Positions 26,644 to 35,335 of a stretch of 64,000 bases of DNA are shown here, in pieces. The notes beneath the pieces were generated by a model that ran no database searches, was not told where the DNA came from, and saw only the letters and a list, made by a program, of their open reading frames with translations. The stretch covers positions 124,001 to 188,000 of the forward strand of contig NZ_JAFBDO010000003.1 in the NCBI RefSeq assembly GCF_016908295.1. The letters are read 5' to 3'. The position numbers were made by a program, and so were the translations under genes. Each line of letters starts with the position of its first letter. Position 1 is the stretch's first letter. The stretch is from Thalassobacillus pellis. Its GTDB lineage: Bacteria; Bacillota; Bacilli; Bacillales; Halobacillaceae.

Positions 26644-28329
26644 ATGAGTGTTAAAACCCCGATAAAAAAGGAAAGTATTAAAAGAAAACTGGAGTTCCTT
26701 TATGGCGAAAAAAGCAAAGATATTTATCAGGATATAGAAAAATTAATTCAAACATATGCGGCGAGGAACAAAGAAAGTAAACCGTGGGTCACAGAAAATG
26801 ATGTCATGTTGATTACCTATGGTGATTCGATAAGAGAACCAGGCAAAAAACCGTTGCAGACGTTAAAGGAATTCCTGGTGGATTATGGTGACAGTACTAA
26901 TTCAGTTCATATTCTGCCTTTTTACCCTTATACATCCGATGACGGCTTTTCCGTAGTGGATTACAGGGAGATTGATTCCGAGCTTGGTAATTGGAACCTT
27001 GTAAATGATCTAGCAGAGCATTTTGATTTGATGTTTGATGCAGTCATCAACCATATGTCAAAAAGCAGCGAATGGTTTCAAGGTTTTCTATCAGATGATG
27101 ATAAATACAAGGGCTTTTTTATTGAAGCGGATCCTTCCTTGGATTACAGCAAGGTTACACGCCCGCGAGCACTGCCATTATTAACTTCTTTTTCTACTGA
27201 AAATGGCGAAAAACATGTGTGGACTACCTTTAGCGAGGACCAGGTAGACTTGAATTACAAAAATCCCGAGGTACTACTGGAAATACTGGATATATTGAAC
27301 ATGTATGTAATCAATGGAGCACGTTATATCAGGCTAGATGCTATCGGTTTCATGTGGAAAAGGTTAGGAACCAGCTGCATGCATTTGGAGGAAACCCATA
27401 CCCTTATAAAATTGATTCGGGAAGTATTGGACCATAGTGCCCCAGGTACCATTCTGATTACGGAAACCAATGTCCCGCATAAAGACAATATCAGTTACTT
27501 CGGCAACGGGCATGACGAAGCTCAGATGGTCTATCAATTCCCGTTGCCTCCTTTAACTCTTTATTCTTTTTTGAATAATAATGCCAGGAAACTATCAGAG
27601 TGGGCTGACAGTCTTGAACCACTCACTCCCGAAACATCTTATTTTAATTTTCTCGCGTCCCATGATGGAATCGGGATGAGGCCGACAGAAGGTATACTTT
27701 CCGAAGAAGAGAAAGATAGGATGGTGGCTAAAACGAAAGAGCATGGAGGATATGTCTCTTACAAGGATAATGGAGATGGCACAAATAGTCCTTATGAATT
27801 GAATATCAATTATCTCGATGCATTGACACATCCGAACGAAAATGAAGAAATTCGGATTGAGCGTTTTATTGCTGCCCAGTCTGTTTTATTATCCGTTATA
27901 GGCGTGCCAGGGGTCTATATCCATAGCTTGCTTGGTTCACAGAACTATTATAAAGGTGTCGAGGAATCCGGGATCAATAGACGGATTAACCGTGAAAAGT
28001 TAGATAAGCATGAATTGGTTTCTGAGTTGAATGACGACACTCTAAGAGGAAAAGTTTTCCACCAGCTATCCGAACGTATTAAACTTAGAAGACAGCAATC
28101 TGCTTTTCATCCGAATGCTGCGCAAGAAGTACTATTTCTAGATGACCGTGTTTTTTCCATTATCAGGAGTAATGAAGAGACAAGGGAAAGTATTCTTGTG
28201 TTGATTAACGTTTCAGATGAAAGTGTCTCTTTAAAAGTAGATTATCAAGGAAGAGATATAATCAGCGGTCAACAGATAGATAGGGAGCTTACACTAGATA
28301 AACTCCAGACAATGTGGATAAAAATATAA
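26644..28329 (+). CDS. ycjM: GH13_18 glucosyl phosphorylase (YcjM-like; glucosylglycerate or sucrose phosphorylase family)
   Basis: This 561-aa enzyme belongs to the sucrose-phosphorylase subfamily of GH13. Catalytic residues: nucleophile D232 (RLDAIGF), acid/base E274 (ITETN), transition-state stabiliser D341 (SHDGIGMRP). Openings such as TYGDSIREPGKKPLQTL and HILPFYPYTSDDGFS match the subfamily. Length near 560 is closer to glucosylglycerate phosphorylases such as E. coli YcjM than to sucrose phosphorylases of about 490-505 aa. Predicted reaction: alpha-glucoside plus phosphate gives glucose 1-phosphate plus the aglycone. ATG 26644 follows TTGGAGG; the in-frame GTG at 26626 lies upstream of that site. 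No signal peptide, so it acts on imported substrate. Exact acceptor unknown. Confidence 0.82.
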   Translation: MSVKTPIKKESIKRKLEFLYGEKSKDIYQDIEKLIQTYAARNKESKPWVTENDVMLITYGDSIREPGKKPLQTLKEFLVDYGDSTNSVHILPFYPYTSDDGFSVVDYREIDSELGNWNLVNDLAEHFDLMFDAVINHMSKSSEWFQGFLSDDDKYKGFFIEADPSLDYSKVTRPRALPLLTSFSTENGEKHVWTTFSEDQVDLNYKNPEVLLEILDILNMYVINGARYIRLDAIGFMWKRLGTSCMHLEETHTLIKLIREVLDHSAPGTILITETNVPHKDNISYFGNGHDEAQMVYQFPLPPLTLYSFLNNNARKLSEWADSLEPLTPETSYFNFLASHDGIGMRPTEGILSEEEKDRMVAKTKEHGGYVSYKDNGDGTNSPYELNINYLDALTHPNENEEIRIERFIAAQSVLLSVIGVPGVYIHSLLGSQNYYKGVEESGINRRINREKLDKHELVSELNDDTLRGKVFHQLSERIKLRRQQSAFHPNAAQEVLFLDDRVFSIIRSNEETRESILVLINVSDESVSLKVDYQGRDIISGQQIDRELTLDKLQTMWIKI

Positions 28330-28361
28330 GACAAAAGGATATCCAAGTGGATCTTCAGCTC

Positions 28362-28494
28362 GTACGTCACCGCCTATCGCTCAACGTGGACAACGACGAT
28401 ATAACCGTACATCGTTATAACTTTTACAGCTGCGATTTTAAAAAGGGTGATTGTCTTTGACTTCAAAGATAATCACCCTTTTTCCCTTTGCAAA
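28362..28494 (-). repeat. R3 repeat, truncated inverted copy (includes a terminator hairpin)
   Basis: Reverse-complemented, this stretch runs colinear with 59841-59965: a hairpin with AAAGGGTGAT/ATCACCCTTT arms, then a GTTATAACGAT word, GGTTATATC, and GAGCGATAGGCGGTGAC. On the plus strand, AAAAAGGGTGATT (28440-28452) and AATCACCCTTTTT (28471-28483) form a long stem with TCTTTGA/TCAAAGA inside. It can terminate the phosphorylase transcript. Confidence 0.65.
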
Positions 28495-28571
28495 AACGCA
28501 GGGATAATGAGTGTTAAGACAAGGATTGGTTTTAATCCTGACTTGAACTTAGGGATGTATAATTCAGCAAG

Positions 28572-29744
28572 TTATGAATTATATGCATGCTTGTGCTGAT
28601 TTAATCGATAGAAGAGGCGGAAGACGAGCAGGCCGATGGTTCCGGTCAAAGCCATATAGCCCATGATTTCATACAGTATAGACCCTCCATAATTATCCAG
28701 TGTGAATCCTCCGAACAATGCCCCGATAATGCCGGACAATCCAAAGCTGATACTTAAGAATAATAAATGTCCGGTAGACTGTAATTCGTCTGGTACGATT
28801 TCGCTTAAAAACTCAAGACAGCTGACATAAAGAACCGCAAAACAAATGCCATGAGTGAGCTGAAGGAACATGATTTCTACTGGCTGATCTGCGATGGACA
28901 TGAACAGCCAGCGGAAGCTGTATATGAAACCAGCGAATATCACAAATGTAAGTGGCTGAAAACGCCTGAACCAGTAAGCGCTAAAAGCAAAAACCAATGC
29001 TTCACTGAATACACCGATGAACCAAAGCCATCCTATAAGTCCTTCGTCGCCTCCCAAATCAGTGACATACATCCCGATAAAATTATCGTTGGTACGGTGA
29101 GTTGTGGTAATAAACATCACTGTTGCCAAAAAGAATATCAGCTTTTTGTTGACGGCTAGTTTTGCAGCATCTTTAAATGCGATTGGTTTGTCACTCACAG
29201 AAGCATCATTAAGCAGGAACCCGATCATGATTGTCATGGCTACTATAATGAAAAAAGGAAAGTACAAGTATTGAATTCCGATTATTGAAAGTATTTTTCC
29301 GGTTATTAATGACGTACAGGCAAAACCGAGGGATCCCCACATCCTGATTTTACCGAAGGGGATGTGATTATTCATAGATGTTTTTTTAGCCAGGTTATCA
29401 CCCAGGCCTCCGAGCGCAGACATGAATAGGAAAAAGAAAGCGAATATGATCACCAGTGAAGTAAATGCATCCATGTTGAATAAAAAAATACTGCTGATAA
29501 GAAGGCCGATAAGACATAATATCAGCGTTTTCTTTACGGTTTTATATTTATCGCTGTAATATCCCCATAATGGCTGTGAGAATAAGCCGATAAAAGGCCC
29601 GATAGCCAATAGGAAGCCGATTTCTGATCCGGTGAAACCTTTATCTTCAAAATAAATTGGCAGATAGCTGATAACCAGTGTAATGATCGAGTTACTGAAA
29701 AAAAGAAAGACACAGAGAAATAATATTGGGTTATTTTTTGTCAA
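28572..29744 (-). CDS. MFS transporter (LacY/nucleoside-symporter-like)
   Basis: The 390-aa protein has about 12 hydrophobic segments and the major facilitator loop between helices 2 and 3 (GYYSDKYKTVKKT, about 61-73). It resembles MFS_1-like proteins such as B. subtilis YwbF, which are grouped with LacY and nucleoside:H+ symporters. Substrate is not visible. The minus-strand start is TTG at 29744, with AAGGAGA 7 bp upstream. It is convergent with the phosphorylase operon and could move a product of that pathway, though this is only proximity. Confidence 0.85.
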   Translation of the reverse strand: MTKNNPILFLCVFLFFSNSIITLVISYLPIYFEDKGFTGSEIGFLLAIGPFIGLFSQPLWGYYSDKYKTVKKTLILCLIGLLISSIFLFNMDAFTSLVIIFAFFFLFMSALGGLGDNLAKKTSMNNHIPFGKIRMWGSLGFACTSLITGKILSIIGIQYLYFPFFIIVAMTIMIGFLLNDASVSDKPIAFKDAAKLAVNKKLIFFLATVMFITTTHRTNDNFIGMYVTDLGGDEGLIGWLWFIGVFSEALVFAFSAYWFRRFQPLTFVIFAGFIYSFRWLFMSIADQPVEIMFLQLTHGICFAVLYVSCLEFLSEIVPDELQSTGHLLFLSISFGLSGIIGALFGGFTLDNYGGSILYEIMGYMALTGTIGLLVFRLFYRLNQHKHAYNS

Positions 29745-30054
29745 AGTCGCTTCTCCTTATATTAACAAATGTATTATGCAATCAATTTGGTCTGATGAGT
29801 TTGGACTTTACACTTTCTGATAGTGTAGCGTATTAGCATCATTTTCCAAAGCAATAACAATCTATTTTGAGAAAACAGCAACAGGCGAGGACATCGAAAA
29901 AGTGGCATATAATCTAAAAAAGCTGTTAAAGCTTGTCGTTGATTCTCACGGATGATTGCCACGGGCACGGCCTCAAGCCTTCTTTTCATTGTGAGATGGC
30001 GACTTTTATGGCACATTGAATAACGAATAGTTGTACTCCTTAAACTTAAAAGAA
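29745..30054. other. Intergenic region between the MFS and diguanylate cyclase genes
   Basis: No convincing gene. It holds the MFS leader and a fragment of R3. The 80-codon minus-strand frame here covers the repeat and shows no protein-like features. Confidence 0.5.
29923..29985 (-). repeat. R3 repeat, right-end fragment
   Basis: Its reverse complement contains AGGCCGTGCCCG, a CATCCG word, and GAGAATCAAC followed by a CTTTAACA word, matching 60029-60093 in order, with about 13 bp missing in the middle. Confidence 0.6.
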
Positions 30055-30098
30055 AAAACAGGCTGTATAGGTATTTAAAACTCCATACAGCCTGTTTT
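30055..30098 (-). terminator. Intrinsic terminator of the diguanylate cyclase gene
   Basis: AAAACAGGCTGTAT (30055-30068) pairs with ATACAGCCTGTTTT (30085-30098). On the minus strand the stem is followed by TTTTTTCT. Confidence 0.88.
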
Positions 30099-30118
30099 AA
30101 GCTTCTCTCTTTTGATTC

Positions 30119-31201
30119 TTATATGGAGAAAACTCTGTTTCTTCCTAAGCTTTTAGCCTGGTATAGTGCGTCGTCTGCCTGCTTGAACACAGCATCTACC
30201 GTAGCTGTCTGTTCGCTCAGACTGCTCGCTCCAATCGATACACTAATCGTGATTTTTCGTCCGTCGGGTAAAAGGAAAAAGTGGTTTTCGACGGCTTTTC
30301 TCAGCCGTTCTGCAATTTCCAATGCGTGCGAAGGTATACAGTTATCAAGTAATATAGAGAATTCCTCTCCTCCGTTTCGAAAGACTTTGTCCGTTGGCCG
30401 GGCATTGATCTGTATGATATTGCTTAATTGCTTGAGCACGACGTCTCCACAGTCATGTCCGTAAGTGTCGTTCACCTGCTTAAAATGATCAATATCAATG
30501 AGTAAGAGGGAAATATCCCTGTGTTGTTGATTAGCAGATATGATCCATTCATTCAATGTAGAATAGAATTGCCTGACGTTAGCAAGTCCCGTAAGATAGT
30601 CTGTTTTGGAATCATTTTTGAATTGAAGAAACATTTTTTTGGAATGCTGAACGTCGCGAAAAAAACCATAGGTGAGTAGACCAGACGGAATTGAAATCAT
30701 CCAAAAGAAACCTATAATTTCCCTGAACAACCCAATGTCAGGGATCGATATGTATAGAAAAGTTGTTATTATGCCCATACTGACCACGTTCATAATCAGT
30801 ATAGTTTGGAGGTTTTTCCCCCTCAGATATCTGACGATTATGATCATGGCGAAAGCAATAAGAAATATAAAAACAAAGGACATTAACGAGGTTTCATTGA
30901 TACCGAACAAGAATCTGGAGCCGGCAATTACCAAGGTTGCAACGACAGTAGGAGCGATACCACCGTAATAAGCGATGATGATAATAGGGATGTGCCGCAA
31001 GTCGATAAGTACATTACCGGTGGCATCAATGGAAAAAATCATCAGCAATAAACCGATCAAGCCTGTCATATAACCAGCCCGAACTTTTTCCCTGATACTC
31101 GAATTTAAGCTGACAGGCTCTTTGATTAGCTTTCCCAATATGTAAAAACCGGCGATCATTACCGCCGCGTTACCAATTAGATCTTTAAGCAGAAGTAACA
31201 T
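30119..31201 (-). CDS. Membrane-bound diguanylate cyclase (5TM-GGDEF)
   Basis: This 360-aa protein has an N-terminal membrane region of about six helices (residues 1-190), resembling the 5TMR-5TM_LYT sensor module, then a GGDEF domain (about 205-358). The active-site motif is GGEEF (in RNGGEEFSILLD), so activity making cyclic di-GMP from two GTP is expected. LLIDIDHFKQVNDTYGHDCG precedes it. An RxxD inhibitory site is not obvious. The start is ATG 31201 on the minus strand. It is divergent from the small WGxxGxxG gene. Confidence 0.9.
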   Translation of the reverse strand: MLLLLKDLIGNAAVMIAGFYILGKLIKEPVSLNSSIREKVRAGYMTGLIGLLLMIFSIDATGNVLIDLRHIPIIIIAYYGGIAPTVVATLVIAGSRFLFGINETSLMSFVFIFLIAFAMIIIVRYLRGKNLQTILIMNVVSMGIITTFLYISIPDIGLFREIIGFFWMISIPSGLLTYGFFRDVQHSKKMFLQFKNDSKTDYLTGLANVRQFYSTLNEWIISANQQHRDISLLLIDIDHFKQVNDTYGHDCGDVVLKQLSNIIQINARPTDKVFRNGGEEFSILLDNCIPSHALEIAERLRKAVENHFFLLPDGRKITISVSIGASSLSEQTATVDAVFKQADDALYQAKSLGRNRVFSI

Positions 31202-31536
31202 GTCATAACCTCACTATCTTTATGTCACATAAGAAATAAAATAATTCTTTTTAAAAAATAAACTCTAATCCCATTTAATCAGAAAATCATTGTAATTTAT
31301 AATGTCTGTTTTAAGCTTGGTAAGAATATTTCCATTAGAGTTCCTTTATAAGGTTTATCGGGTAAATAAATAATAACATTAAGACAAAACTACAGATCAA
31401 CAGCTCCTGGGATAAGGTGAAAAATGATATAAAGCTCGCCAAAATGGCACTTTCCAAAAGGATTTAGATTTTTTGCATATATTTTCTCTGACTGTACACA
31501 TTAAGGGTGATTTAATATCACAAGGAGGAAATAGAA
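31202..31536. other. Intergenic region between divergent genes at 31201 and 31537
   Basis: 335 bp, AT-rich, holding the leaders of both genes. I see no RNA element or additional gene; searched by eye for a c-di-GMP riboswitch and found none. Confidence 0.5.
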
Positions 31537-31851
31537 ATGCTTAAAAAAGTGATTTATTTAATTTGTTCTCTATCTCTTGTTGCAACAGTTTTCAGTGCTC
31601 CTGCATTTGCCGAGGGTAACAATAACAATAATAATAATTATGATACTGGCGAAGGTATCGTTAATGATGCAGAAAATGGCATCGAGGATATCGGAAATGA
31701 TGCTGAAAATGGTGTGGAGAACATGGAGAACGACGTGGAAAATATGGCAAATGAAGCAGGAGATGAGGGCACAAACTGGAGCTGGGTTGGATTGCTCGGT
31801 CTTGTTGGTCTCCTTGGTCTGCGAAAACGTGATGAAAGAACAGCCGACTAA
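31537..31851 (+). CDS. Small secreted WGxxGxxG-type protein
   Basis: The 104-aa product starts with a signal peptide (LKKVIYLICSLSLVATVFSA-type, cleavage near AFA-EG). An asparagine run follows, then an acidic repetitive middle with three or four copies of a DAENGIEDIGN / NGVENMENDVEN-like unit. It ends with a tryptophan/glycine hydrophobic stretch WVGLLGLVGLLGLRKR. This tripartite end (W-G motif, hydrophobic helix, basic tail) is the pattern of Bacillus WGxxGxxG proteins, likely a membrane or surface sorting signal. ATG 31537 has CAAGGAGGAAA upstream, and a terminator follows directly. Function unknown. Confidence 0.85.
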   Translation: MLKKVIYLICSLSLVATVFSAPAFAEGNNNNNNNYDTGEGIVNDAENGIEDIGNDAENGVENMENDVENMANEAGDEGTNWSWVGLLGLVGLLGLRKRDERTAD

Positions 31852-31853
31852 AG

Positions 31854-31879
31854 AAGAATCCTTCGGGGTTCTTTTTTTT
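31854..31879 (+). terminator. Intrinsic terminator of the WGxxGxxG gene
   Basis: AAGAATCC (31854-31861), TTCG loop, GGGTTCTT (31866-31873), then a T run. Confidence 0.85.
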
Positions 31880-31894
31880 GCTGCCACTATAGGG

Positions 31895-31983
31895 AAGTTA
31901 TCTTTGTCAAAAGGTTAAAGTATAAGTAAAACCAGTAAATCTAAGCCTTTCGCCATACTTGGCGACAAGCCAGGTTTTTCTAA
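31895..31983 (+). repeat. R1 repeat, copy b
   Basis: It contains GGTTAAAGTATAAGTAAAAC and the TCGCCA/TGGCGA stem with ACAAGCC and TTTTTCTAA. The left arm of the first hairpin is lost. It lies between the WGxxGxxG gene and the glutamine-rich gene. Confidence 0.65.
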
Positions 31984-32050
31984 AAAAGGTGAATTAATTT
32001 TATGAGGTTACACACAATATCATGGACTTTCAAAAAAAGGAGAGAAAATA

Positions 32051-32287
32051 ATGTCTCAACAACAAGCACAACAAACATTGCAACAAATTGCCCAAATTGC
32101 TCAACAATTACAGCAGCAAGAGCAGCAAAACGCTCAACAGCTTCAAGCCCAGCAAGGACAGCAGCCGGGTGGCCAGCAAATGGGTACGCAGCAGCAAATG
32201 GCACAACGCGAGCAAAACGCCGCTCAACAGCTGCAGCAGATCCAGCAGCTAGCCCAGCAATGCCAGCAGCAAATGAATCAACAATAA
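32051..32287 (+). CDS. Glutamine-rich small protein (78 aa), function unknown
   Basis: About 42 of 78 residues are Gln, arranged as QQxxQQ heptad-like runs broken by Ala, Leu, Ile and Met, with a GQQPGGQQMG hinge in the middle and one Cys near the end. There is no signal peptide or membrane segment. The sequence would favour amphipathic or coiled helices. ATG 32051 has AAAGGAGAG upstream and a good terminator follows, so it is a real gene. Glutamine richness recalls gamma-type small acid-soluble spore proteins, but their conserved repeat is absent, so I do not assign it. Confidence 0.75.
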   Translation: MSQQQAQQTLQQIAQIAQQLQQQEQQNAQQLQAQQGQQPGGQQMGTQQQMAQREQNAAQQLQQIQQLAQQCQQQMNQQ

Positions 32288-32308
32288 TCCTCCAGTCAGG
32301 ATGTGAAG

Positions 32309-32341
32309 AAACCCGGGTGAAATATTCATCCGGGTTTTGTT
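32309..32341 (+). terminator. Intrinsic terminator of the glutamine-rich gene
   Basis: AAACCCGGGTGA (32309-32320) pairs with TCATCCGGGTTT (32326-32337) with one G-U pair, then T. Confidence 0.85.
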
Positions 32342-33024
32342 TGGACTTTTTTACCCGATATATTATTAGATGGGCATGGGTAAAGTAATGATGATACATT
32401 CCATGCTATAATTGGGAAAAGTATGTATGTCAGATTGTTAACCATTGGCAGTCTATCTTTTTCAAGAATCTAATACTCATACCTGATCCAGCGTACATTA
32501 CCGGGGAAGTACAATGTTAGAAAACTATATAAGATCCTCTCAAATTTGGCAGGCAGACTTTGAAGGGATAGTTTTCATGAATCACTGAAAGGGTCCTTTA
32601 CGATAAACATGACCAAAGCAGACCATTATACGAAAAATAGCTAAGAGAGGCTGGAACATTAGTAAAACAATGGTATCAGAACGGACGATAAAAATTGAAT
32701 TGTATTTATGCATAGCACTAGCGTAGCCCAAATACGAAATCCCCCGAAGAACAGCACGAATCGAAAATCCAACTGGCCAAGCGACCTTCTTGATGAAGTT
32801 AGCTCTAACTTTGCCCACGGAAAGAGAAGCGTTTGGACGGAGATTTGGTAAACCCCATTTCTTGCCCCACACAAAATCCGAACTGATTTCAATGAAATTG
32901 TTCGGGTTATTTTATGCTTATTCAGCTTTTTTCCGGCCCCTTATTATGAATGAGCAATGATGTTTTCAAAAAAGCGTACATTTTAAAGCTGGAAGTTGTA
33001 CACATTTTTCCATAAGTGTGAGTT
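32342..33024. other. About 680 bp without a recognisable gene
   Basis: Frames of 77-97 codons exist on the minus strand (32582-32892), but they lack ribosome binding sites and protein-like composition. A plus-strand stretch open from about 32720 to 32957 is also unassigned. It may be decayed coding DNA. Confidence 0.4.
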
Positions 33025-33053
33025 TTGTCCCAGCCCCCATTATGTAGTATAGT
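33025..33053 (+). promoter_or_regulatory. Sigma-A promoter of the moxR-DUF58-transglutaminase operon
   Basis: TTGTCC (33025-33030), 17-bp spacer, TATAGT (33048-33053), 61 bp before the moxR start codon. Confidence 0.55.
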
Positions 33054-33113
33054 TAGAATAGACAAAAGATTTAAAAAACAGGTTATTGCAGGATACTGAG
33101 AGGAGTCAACTTG

Positions 33114-34079
33114 ATGACCCAGCAGCTTTATTTATATGAACCTAAAATTTCTGAAGTGTTGCGAAATGTGAAAAAAGTCATGGTAGGCAAAGAAGAGACA
33201 GCATTACTCAGCGTGGTCGCATTGCTTGCGAAAGGTCATGTCCTGTTGGAGGATGTGCCGGGGGTCGGTAAGACTATGCTGGTTCGGACATTGGCAAAGT
33301 CTCTGGATTGTGACTTTAAGCGGATTCAGTTCACCCCGGATTTACTTCCTTCTGATGTGACCGGAGTTTCTATTTATAACCCGAAAGAAATGGAGTTTGA
33401 GTTTCGTCCGGGACCTATACTGGGAAATATTGTCCTGGCTGATGAAATCAATAGAACCTCTCCCAAAACCCAATCAGCCTTGCTGGAGGGGATGGAAGAG
33501 TCGAGTATAACAGTTGAGGGATCGCCCGTTCCGCTGAAAGAACCATTTTTCGTAATGGCTACCCAGAACCCGATTGAGTATGAAGGAACCTACCCGCTTC
33601 CAGAAGCGCAGCTTGATCGTTTCCTCCTAAAGCTCAATATGGGCTACCCGACTGTCCAGCAGGAAATCGAAATGCTGAACAGAACTTCGGGAGAGCATCC
33701 TTTAGCACTTGTATCAGCTGTCCTTACAAAAGACGAGCTGGTGGAAATCCAAAACAAGGTGACAGACGTTTACGTGGATGCCACAGTTCAACGGTATATT
33801 GTTGAAATTGTTACAGCGACCAGAAAACATTCAGGCGTCTATCTTGGAGTCAGTCCGCGTGGCTCGATAGCGTTGATGAAAGCCGCGAAAGCCTATGCTT
33901 ATATCCATGATAGGGATTATGTCATACCAGATGATGTGAAGTTTCTTGCTCCGCACGTTTTGCCCCACCGTATCATTCTTACCTCAGAGTCGAAATTCGA
34001 GGGTTTTACCCCGGAAGGCATAACAAAAAACATCCTGGAAGAAATTTCTGTTCCGGTGAAAAGGGATACGCATGAATGA
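33114..34079 (+). CDS. yeaC: MoxR-type AAA+ ATPase (YeaC)
   Basis: The 321-aa MoxR ATPase has Walker A GVGKT (about residue 46-50), Walker B LADEINR (about 109-115) and the VMATQNPIEYEGTYPLPEAQLDRF sensor region (in two overlapping parts). MoxR proteins act as chaperone-like partners of vWA/DUF58 proteins encoded next to them, as here. The start is ATG 33114, 8 bp after GAGAGGAG; the TTG at 33111 is directly before it. The stop overlaps the next start (ATGA). Confidence 0.92.
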   Translation: MTQQLYLYEPKISEVLRNVKKVMVGKEETALLSVVALLAKGHVLLEDVPGVGKTMLVRTLAKSLDCDFKRIQFTPDLLPSDVTGVSIYNPKEMEFEFRPGPILGNIVLADEINRTSPKTQSALLEGMEESSITVEGSPVPLKEPFFVMATQNPIEYEGTYPLPEAQLDRFLLKLNMGYPTVQQEIEMLNRTSGEHPLALVSAVLTKDELVEIQNKVTDVYVDATVQRYIVEIVTATRKHSGVYLGVSPRGSIALMKAAKAYAYIHDRDYVIPDDVKFLAPHVLPHRIILTSESKFEGFTPEGITKNILEEISVPVKRDTHE

Positions 34080-35335
34080 GACAAACGGTAGGTTTTTCAC
34101 TTAAATTGTTGATAGTACTGGTGATTTTTGCGGTACTCTTTTCTTATGCAATGTTTCAGGGCGGATTTGTCAGCTGGTTCCTGTTTATTGCTTTTCTGCC
34201 ATTTCTTCTTTATATGTTCTTTCTGTTGTTCTATCCGATGCAAAATTGGCAGATGGAACGGCGGTTATCGAAACGGATAGTTCAGGCTGGGGAATCGGTC
34301 CATATTGAAGTAATACTGACCAGGAAGTTTCCGTTCCCTTTGTATTATTGTGTTATGGAAGAATATTTCCCCGCCACTTTGCAGAAAAAAGATACACACC
34401 TTGAGAAATATAAATGGCTGAATCAGCCGGAAAGGCTGGAACATGACCGTATCGTTAAAGCCGTGACTTTTCCATGGTTCCGTAAGAGAATAAGTTTTCA
34501 TTATGAATTGGACCAGGTGCCGCGGGGAGAGCATAAATTGGGGTCACTCCGAATCAAAACGGGAGATTTTTTCGGCTTTATTAAAAAGGAACACGTATTT
34601 AAGACTGGCCATACGTTGATTGCTTTCCCTTACCAGCGCAATGTGCAATTCAAAGAACGTGTATACAGTTATGAACAGGGGGCGAGCCCGTCCGTTACCA
34701 TGAGTGATAAAAACACCAATATTGTCGCAGGTGTACGGGATTATATGCCAGGAGACCGTTTTCAATGGATAGACTGGAAGACCACTGCAAAGAAAAATGA
34801 AATTATGACAAAGGAATTTGAGCAGGAAAAGAGTATGGACATGGTTCTGGTACTTGATGCCTGTTTTCATGAGGGAATGAACCCTATTGCTTTTGAAGGA
34901 GCTGTCGAGCTGGCTGATTCTCTAATGAAAGTTCTTTATGAAAAGTCTTCTAATCTTACCGTGATTACCATCGGTGACAAGAAAGGGTTCTTTCCCTTCC
35001 AGCAGGATCAGCGTCAGCGGGATAATCTTCGCAGGCATTTTTCAGTTATAAAACCTTCCGGAAGAGTTTCATTCGGAAAACAGCTAAGAGGAGAGCAGCT
35101 TCCGCCAGGGATTATACTGATGGTGGTCACGACCGTCATCAATCAGGAAATTAAAGATTCCATGGAACGGCTTGCTCAAAAATCCAAGCGTGTCGTGTTG
35201 TTTCTTGTGACAGCAACTGGTGATATCACCGATTTGGACAGACAATTAATCAGACAACTGAATTATCGCAATATAACCGTGAATGTACTGACAGAAGAAC
35301 AGTTAATTAAACAGCAATTCGAGGTGAACACATGA
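34076..35335 (+). CDS. yeaD: DUF58 domain membrane protein (YeaD)
   Basis: The 419-aa protein has two N-terminal membrane helices (about 8-55), a beta-rich part and a DUF58 segment with VRDYMPGDRFQWIDWKTTAKKNE (about 218-240, in two parts), then a vWA-like domain starting MDMVLVLDAC. It is the usual partner of MoxR. The ATG overlaps the moxR stop and the end overlaps the transglutaminase start, implying coupled translation. Precise function is unknown. Confidence 0.9.
   Translation: MRQTVGFSLKLLIVLVIFAVLFSYAMFQGGFVSWFLFIAFLPFLLYMFFLLFYPMQNWQMERRLSKRIVQAGESVHIEVILTRKFPFPLYYCVMEEYFPATLQKKDTHLEKYKWLNQPERLEHDRIVKAVTFPWFRKRISFHYELDQVPRGEHKLGSLRIKTGDFFGFIKKEHVFKTGHTLIAFPYQRNVQFKERVYSYEQGASPSVTMSDKNTNIVAGVRDYMPGDRFQWIDWKTTAKKNEIMTKEFEQEKSMDMVLVLDACFHEGMNPIAFEGAVELADSLMKVLYEKSSNLTVITIGDKKGFFPFQQDQRQRDNLRRHFSVIKPSGRVSFGKQLRGEQLPPGIILMVVTTVINQEIKDSMERLAQKSKRVVLFLVTATGDITDLDRQLIRQLNYRNITVNVLTEEQLIKQQFEVNT

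Noticed and set aside
31202-31536. c-di-GMP riboswitch near the diguanylate cyclase gene
   Set aside because: No GEMM-type conserved blocks or stems could be found in this AT-rich region.
31577-31918. 113-codon ORF in a second frame over the WGxxGxxG gene
   Set aside because: It is a shadow of the small secreted-protein gene, which has the ribosome binding site, signal peptide and terminator.
32582-32892. Minus-strand ORFs of 96 and 77 codons
   Set aside because: They overlap each other in different frames, lack ribosome binding sites and do not resemble protein families.
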